From Baffinella frigidus (Eukaryota > Cryptophyceae > Cryptomonadales > Baffinellaceae), in NCBI GenBank assembly GCA_026770585.1, contig MU646854.1, positions 26,352 to 41,134 on the forward strand: a stretch of DNA of 14,783 nt, written 5' to 3'. The position numbers were made by a program, and so were the translations under genes. Shown piece by piece: positions 12,419 to 14,783 of this stretch (position 1 is its first letter; each line of letters begins with the position of its first letter). The notes beneath the pieces are model-generated. The model worked only from the letters and a program-made list of their open reading frames with translations, was not told where the DNA came from and made no database searches.

Positions 12419-14783
12419 GTACAACCCTGAACCTTAAACTCTGAACCCTACACTCGAGACCCTGAACACTAGACCTAAACCCTAAACCTTAATTCGTATG
12501 AAGTCCTGGAGGTCTCCGTATCAAGGGCTCGAGGGGTACAGCAACCCTGGACCCTAAACTCTGAACTCTGAATTCTGAACTCTGAACCCTAAACCCTAAA
12601 CTCTGAACTCTGAACTCTGAACCCTAACTCCTAAACCCTAAACCCTAAAACCCTAAACCCTAAACCCTAACCCCTAAACCCTAAACCCTTAATCCAAAAC
12701 CCTAAACCCTAAACACTAAACCCTAAACTCTAAACTCTAAACCCCAAACCCCAGACCCCACCCCCCAAACCCCAAACCCTAAACCTTCAGCCCGCACCCT
12801 GAACCCCAAACTCGAAACCCGAAAGCAGGTACGGGGAGGAGAGAATGCAGACAATCAGCCGCGAGAGGCTGCATCAGCTCCTGGCCGCGGAGCAGCAGGT
12901 GCCCTTCCCCTAAAAGCGCGAAATAATGGTAGAAGGAGCGCGAAATGATGGTGGAAGGGGCGCGAAAGGATGGTAGAAGGGGCGCGAAATGAGAGAAGAA
13001 GGAGCGCGAAATGATGGTTCCGCCTCAACTAGGAGCGCGACATGATGGTTCCTTCCCCAGCTAGGAGAGAATGCAGACAATCAGCCACGAGAGGCTGCAT
13101 CAGCTTCTGGCCGCGGAGCAGCAGGTGCCCCCACCCCTAACCCCCAAACCCGAAACCCGAAACCCGAAACCCCCAACCCTCAACCCTCAACCCTCAACCC
13201 TCAGCCCCGAAACCCGAACCCCCAACCCCCAGACCCTAAACCCTGAATCCTCATCTCTAAACCCTAGATCCTAGACCCTAAACCAGAAAGCCTTTACCCT
13301 GATCCCTCACCCTGAACCTTGACCCCTGAACCCTGAACCCTAGATCCTGACCCCGAACCAGAAAGCCTTAACCCTGATCCCTAACCCGGAGTCTTGACCC
13401 ATGAACCCTAAACCCCGAACCCTAACCCGCTTCGCGCAGGCGCGGGAGACTAGACCCTGAACCCTGAACCTTGAACCCTGAAACCCCGCACCCTGAACCC
13501 TAACCCCTCACCCCTAGGCGCGGGAGCTGGAGCTGGAAAACGCGCAGCTGCAAGATGACCTCGAGTGGCGGTTAACCCCTGACCCTAGATCCTTGAACCC
13601 TTGACGCGTTTCCCATAACACCGACATACCCCAAACCCTAAACCCTAAGCCCTGGTCCCTAAATCTCAAACCCCAATCCCTCATCCCCACACTCTCAACC
13701 CTCATCCCCACACCCACACCCTAAACCCCAAACCCCAAACCCCAAACCCCAACCCCCAACCCCCGAACCCTTCCCCCTAAACCCCAAACCCCAAATCCCA
13801 ACCCTTTCCCCCCAGACCCCTTCCCTCCACCCCTCCAACCCCCACACCCCACACTGTACCGCAGGAACCGGGATCAGCTGCGGCTGGAGGGCGACCTGCT
13901 GGCGGTCATGGCTGAGTGGCGCGAGAAGGCGAGCACCCCCCCCCAACCCCCATCCCCCAACCCCCCAACCCCAACTTTTGGGGGGGGCATTGCGTAAGTT
14001 CGCAGCAAACGCTAACCGCGAGAAGGCGAGCCTCCTCCCAGGGGTTGCGGGGTGTGGGCTTAGGAGGTTGGGGTATGTTGGGGTTATGGGGAACGCCTCC
14101 GAACTGCTCATGTTGACAGACACTCGACAAGCAGGCAGGCGAAAAGGCCAAACCCTGAAACCCTATGCGGCGGTGGAGGCGTGCGGGGGCGTGTGCTCCT
14201 AGGGACGGAACGCCCATGCGTAGATAACATACCTTGACCGCATTCTTGCGAAAAACAGGGGTTAGCGGGTGAGAGGGTTGTGAGTTTATTCGTGTGGGGT
14301 TATGCGGAACGCCTCCGTACTGCACATATCGACAGACGGCTGGAGGGCGACCTGCTGGCGGTCATGGCTGAGTGGCGCGAAAAGGCGAGCACCAACCCCC
14401 AAACCGTGCGGGGGCGTGTGCTCCTAGGGACACACACATGCCCTGACCGCATGCTTGCGGAACGCTAGGGTTCGCGGGTTAGAGGGTTGTGAGTTTATGG
14501 GGTTCGGGTACTGCATACGTTGATAACATACCGTACCGGCACACACCCGCGCTCGACAAGCAGGTGGGTATGCAGTTTACGGGTGAAGAGTGGAAGCACG
14601 CCCTAACCGCACGCTCTCGACAAGCAGGCTGGCGCGCTGGAGGCGGAGGTAGCGCGCGTGCAGGCGGACGCCCGCGACATTCAGGTTATGATCCCTCGAG
14701 ACATTGACTTAGACATTCAGGTTATGATCCCTCGAGACATTGACTTAGACATTCAGGTTCTGATCCCTCGAGACATTGACTTA
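12223..14783 (+). CDS. Coiled-coil protein of unknown function, multi-exon, both ends open
   Basis: Join of 12223-12418, 12829-12898, 13518-13570, 13865-13928 and 14628-14684 (an optional exon at 13065-13124). Phases agree: exon 1 ends GG|, exon 2 opens G|TAC; exon 2 ends in phase 0, exon 3 begins GCG; exon 3 ends TGG CG|, exon 4 opens G|AAC; exons 4 and 5 meet in phase 0. The product starts Ser/Pro-rich, has two NNLYE/DNLYE motifs and GYEGLEGY, then becomes a charged coiled coil (ERLHQLLAAEQQ, ARELELENAQLQDDLEWR, LEGDLLAVMAEWREK, ALEAEVARVQADARDIQ) with Leu/Val/Ala/Met at heptad-like spacing. I do not recognise the protein; a cytoskeletal or ciliary role is only a guess. The start codon and C-terminus lie outside the identified exons. 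Confidence 0.72.
12428..12820. repeat. Telomere-like array in gene 2 intron 1, with an exon 1 ghost
   Basis: Degenerate CCCTAAA/CCCTGAA repeats fill the intron. At about 12499-12533 a copy of the exon 1 end plus donor (tcaagggctcgaggggtac) lies downstream of the real exon end. Confidence 0.75.
12829..12898 (+). CDS. Gene 2 exon 2a
   Basis: Acceptor cgaaagcag|GTACGG, donor GAGCAGCAG|GTGCCC; 70 bases, one leading base then YGEERMQTISRERLHQLL and AAEQQ. It joins exon 1 so that GGG TAC is rebuilt exactly. It begins the coiled coil. Confidence 0.78.
12908..13064. repeat. 22-bp tandem repeat between exons 2a and 2b
   Basis: Unit agcgcgaaatgatggtagaagg, four copies, then two longer units of about 31-32 bases that end ctagg. 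The last ctag serves as the acceptor-like end before exon 2b. Confidence 0.7.
13065..13124 (+). CDS. Gene 2 exon 2b: near-identical copy, optional exon
   Basis: Acceptor ccagctag|GAGAGA, donor GAGCAGCAG|GTGCCC; 60 bases, ERMQTISHERLHQLLAAEQQ. It differs from exon 2a by Arg>His and one silent change. It is phase 0 at both ends, so it can follow exon 2a in frame. It cannot follow exon 1 directly, which needs one leading base. It is either a second coiled-coil unit or a donor-side ghost that gained an acceptor. Confidence 0.5.
13130..13517. repeat. Telomere-like intron with an exon 3 ghost
   Basis: CCCGAAA, CCCTCAA and CCCTGAA arrays. At 13434-13448, cgcgcag|GCGCGGGAG copies the exon 3 start before running into actagacc; it lies upstream of the real exon 3. 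Confidence 0.7.
13518..13570 (+). CDS. Gene 2 exon 3
   Basis: Acceptor acccctag|GCGCGG, donor GTGGCG|GTTAAC; 53 bases, ARELELENAQLQDDLEW plus two bases of Arg. Strong heptad pattern. It lies in an otherwise telomere-like CCCTAAA tract, so it stands out by composition. An acceptor-side ghost (gcgcag + GCGCGGGAG) lies upstream at 13434-13448. Confidence 0.75.
13571..13864. repeat. Telomere-like intron 3 of gene 2
   Basis: gttaac donor, then CCCTAAA, CCCCAAA and CCCCAAC repeats up to taccgcag. Apparent frames here are translations of the repeat. Confidence 0.75.
13865..13928 (+). CDS. Gene 2 exon 4, probable GC donor
   Basis: Acceptor taccgcag|GAACCGG; the leading G completes Arg from exon 3, then NRDQLRLEGDLLAVM and AEWREK. 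The proposed end is GAGAAG|GCGAGC: the same AAG/GCGAGC junction is repeated in two downstream ghosts (14016-14031, 14337-14393), and exon 5 needs phase 0. If the exon instead runs on, it becomes a Pro-rich tail up to a consensus-looking GTAAGT at 13994. Confidence 0.65.
13980..14600 (+). repeat. Locally duplicated intron 4 with ghosts of exons 4 and 5
   Basis: Period about 210-230: gaacgcctccg.actgc (14091, 14308), gtgcgggggcgtgtgctcct (14181, 14407), gagggttgtgagttta (14272, 14482). Exon 4 3' ghosts at 14016-14031 and 14337-14393; exon 5 acceptor ghosts (ctcgacaagcag) at 14133 and 14551. Confidence 0.65.
14628..14684 (+). CDS. Gene 2 exon 5
   Basis: Acceptor gacaagcag|GCTGGC (the in-frame TAA just upstream rules out a much earlier start); AGALEAEVARVQADARDIQ, then CAG|GTTATG. 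It is phase 0 at both ends. The frame also stays open through the following 36-base tandem repeat to the window end (12-residue unit DIQVMIPRDIDL), so the exon may extend instead of splicing here. Confidence 0.65.
14676..14783 (+). repeat. 36-bp tandem repeat of an exon-intron junction, three copies
   Basis: Units start at 14676, 14712 and 14748; each begins GACATTCAG|GTTATG, the end of exon 5 plus intron start. One substitution (third unit, ttctg for ttatg). The length is a multiple of three and stays open in the exon frame. The array runs to the window edge. Confidence 0.85.

Noticed and set aside
13514-14325. Minus-strand frames of 139-142 codons rich in Gly/Trp/Val or Pro
   Set aside because: They read the complement of CCCTAAA/CCCCAAA arrays and lie opposite the coiled-coil exons.
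1-14783. tRNA or rRNA genes
   Set aside because: No cloverleaf with a GGTTC-type arm and acceptor stem, and no rRNA-like stretch, was found by eye. A covariance-model search would be decisive.

Overview
This is eukaryotic nuclear DNA. Two genes broken into very short exons lie in introns of about 0.1-1.8 kb that are full of inverted-repeat elements and degenerate telomere-like arrays (CCCTAAA/TTTAGGG, CCCTACA, CCCGAAA). A microalga is the likeliest source. AG|G acceptors, weak GT donors, three probable GC donors and TTTAGGG-type repeats recall dinoflagellates, but a prasinophyte or another alga is possible. The species is not determined.

Gene 1, minus strand, 9975 to 992 and continuing past the left edge. 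Ten exons can be joined with every splice phase matching: 9975-9913, 9787-9707, 9489-9431, 7604-7533, 6404-6267, 5324-5219, 4090-4020, 2967-2884, 2486-2411, 1070-992. They give 829 coding bases (276 codons plus one base). The product is a class I SAM-dependent methyltransferase-like protein. An N-terminal accessory region (FVKSTLS, VEIKK, DITKN, HLFT, DWQL, KPAF..AP..HDE.KN) is followed by the start of the Rossmann domain, with SAM motif I (VDMGCGKGYLTF) assembled across exons 8-9 and the GVEMRKDLV segment in exon 10. The rest of the catalytic domain lies outside the window. No continuous frame shows this gene; it appears only after splicing.

Gene 2, plus strand, about 12159 to the right edge. 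Five short exons (12223-12418, 12829-12898, 13518-13570, 13865-13928, 14628-14684) also join in phase. They encode a Ser/Pro-rich, then Tyr/Gly-rich segment followed by a charged heptad-type coiled coil of unknown function. The two genes diverge from a region near 10-12 kb that is GC-rich at its left end and element-rich at its right.

The most striking observation is a rule for partial exon copies ('ghost exons'). Around at least eight exons there are copies of an exon-intron junction. Copies of the acceptor side always lie upstream of the real exon in the direction of transcription, and copies of the donor or 3' side always lie downstream. Local duplications crossing splice junctions would produce this while leaving one intact exon, so the introns look as if they grew that way.

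The introns and the intergenic region also hold several families of short inverted-repeat (MITE-like or introner-like) elements. Some have two or three copies here: A (cgaaatttactac), B (140 bp, ccaaccctcac), D (ccaccagcaaccc), E (ctctgcctcagttaatctgg) and I. One element is nested inside another (10915-11153 inside D copy 2).
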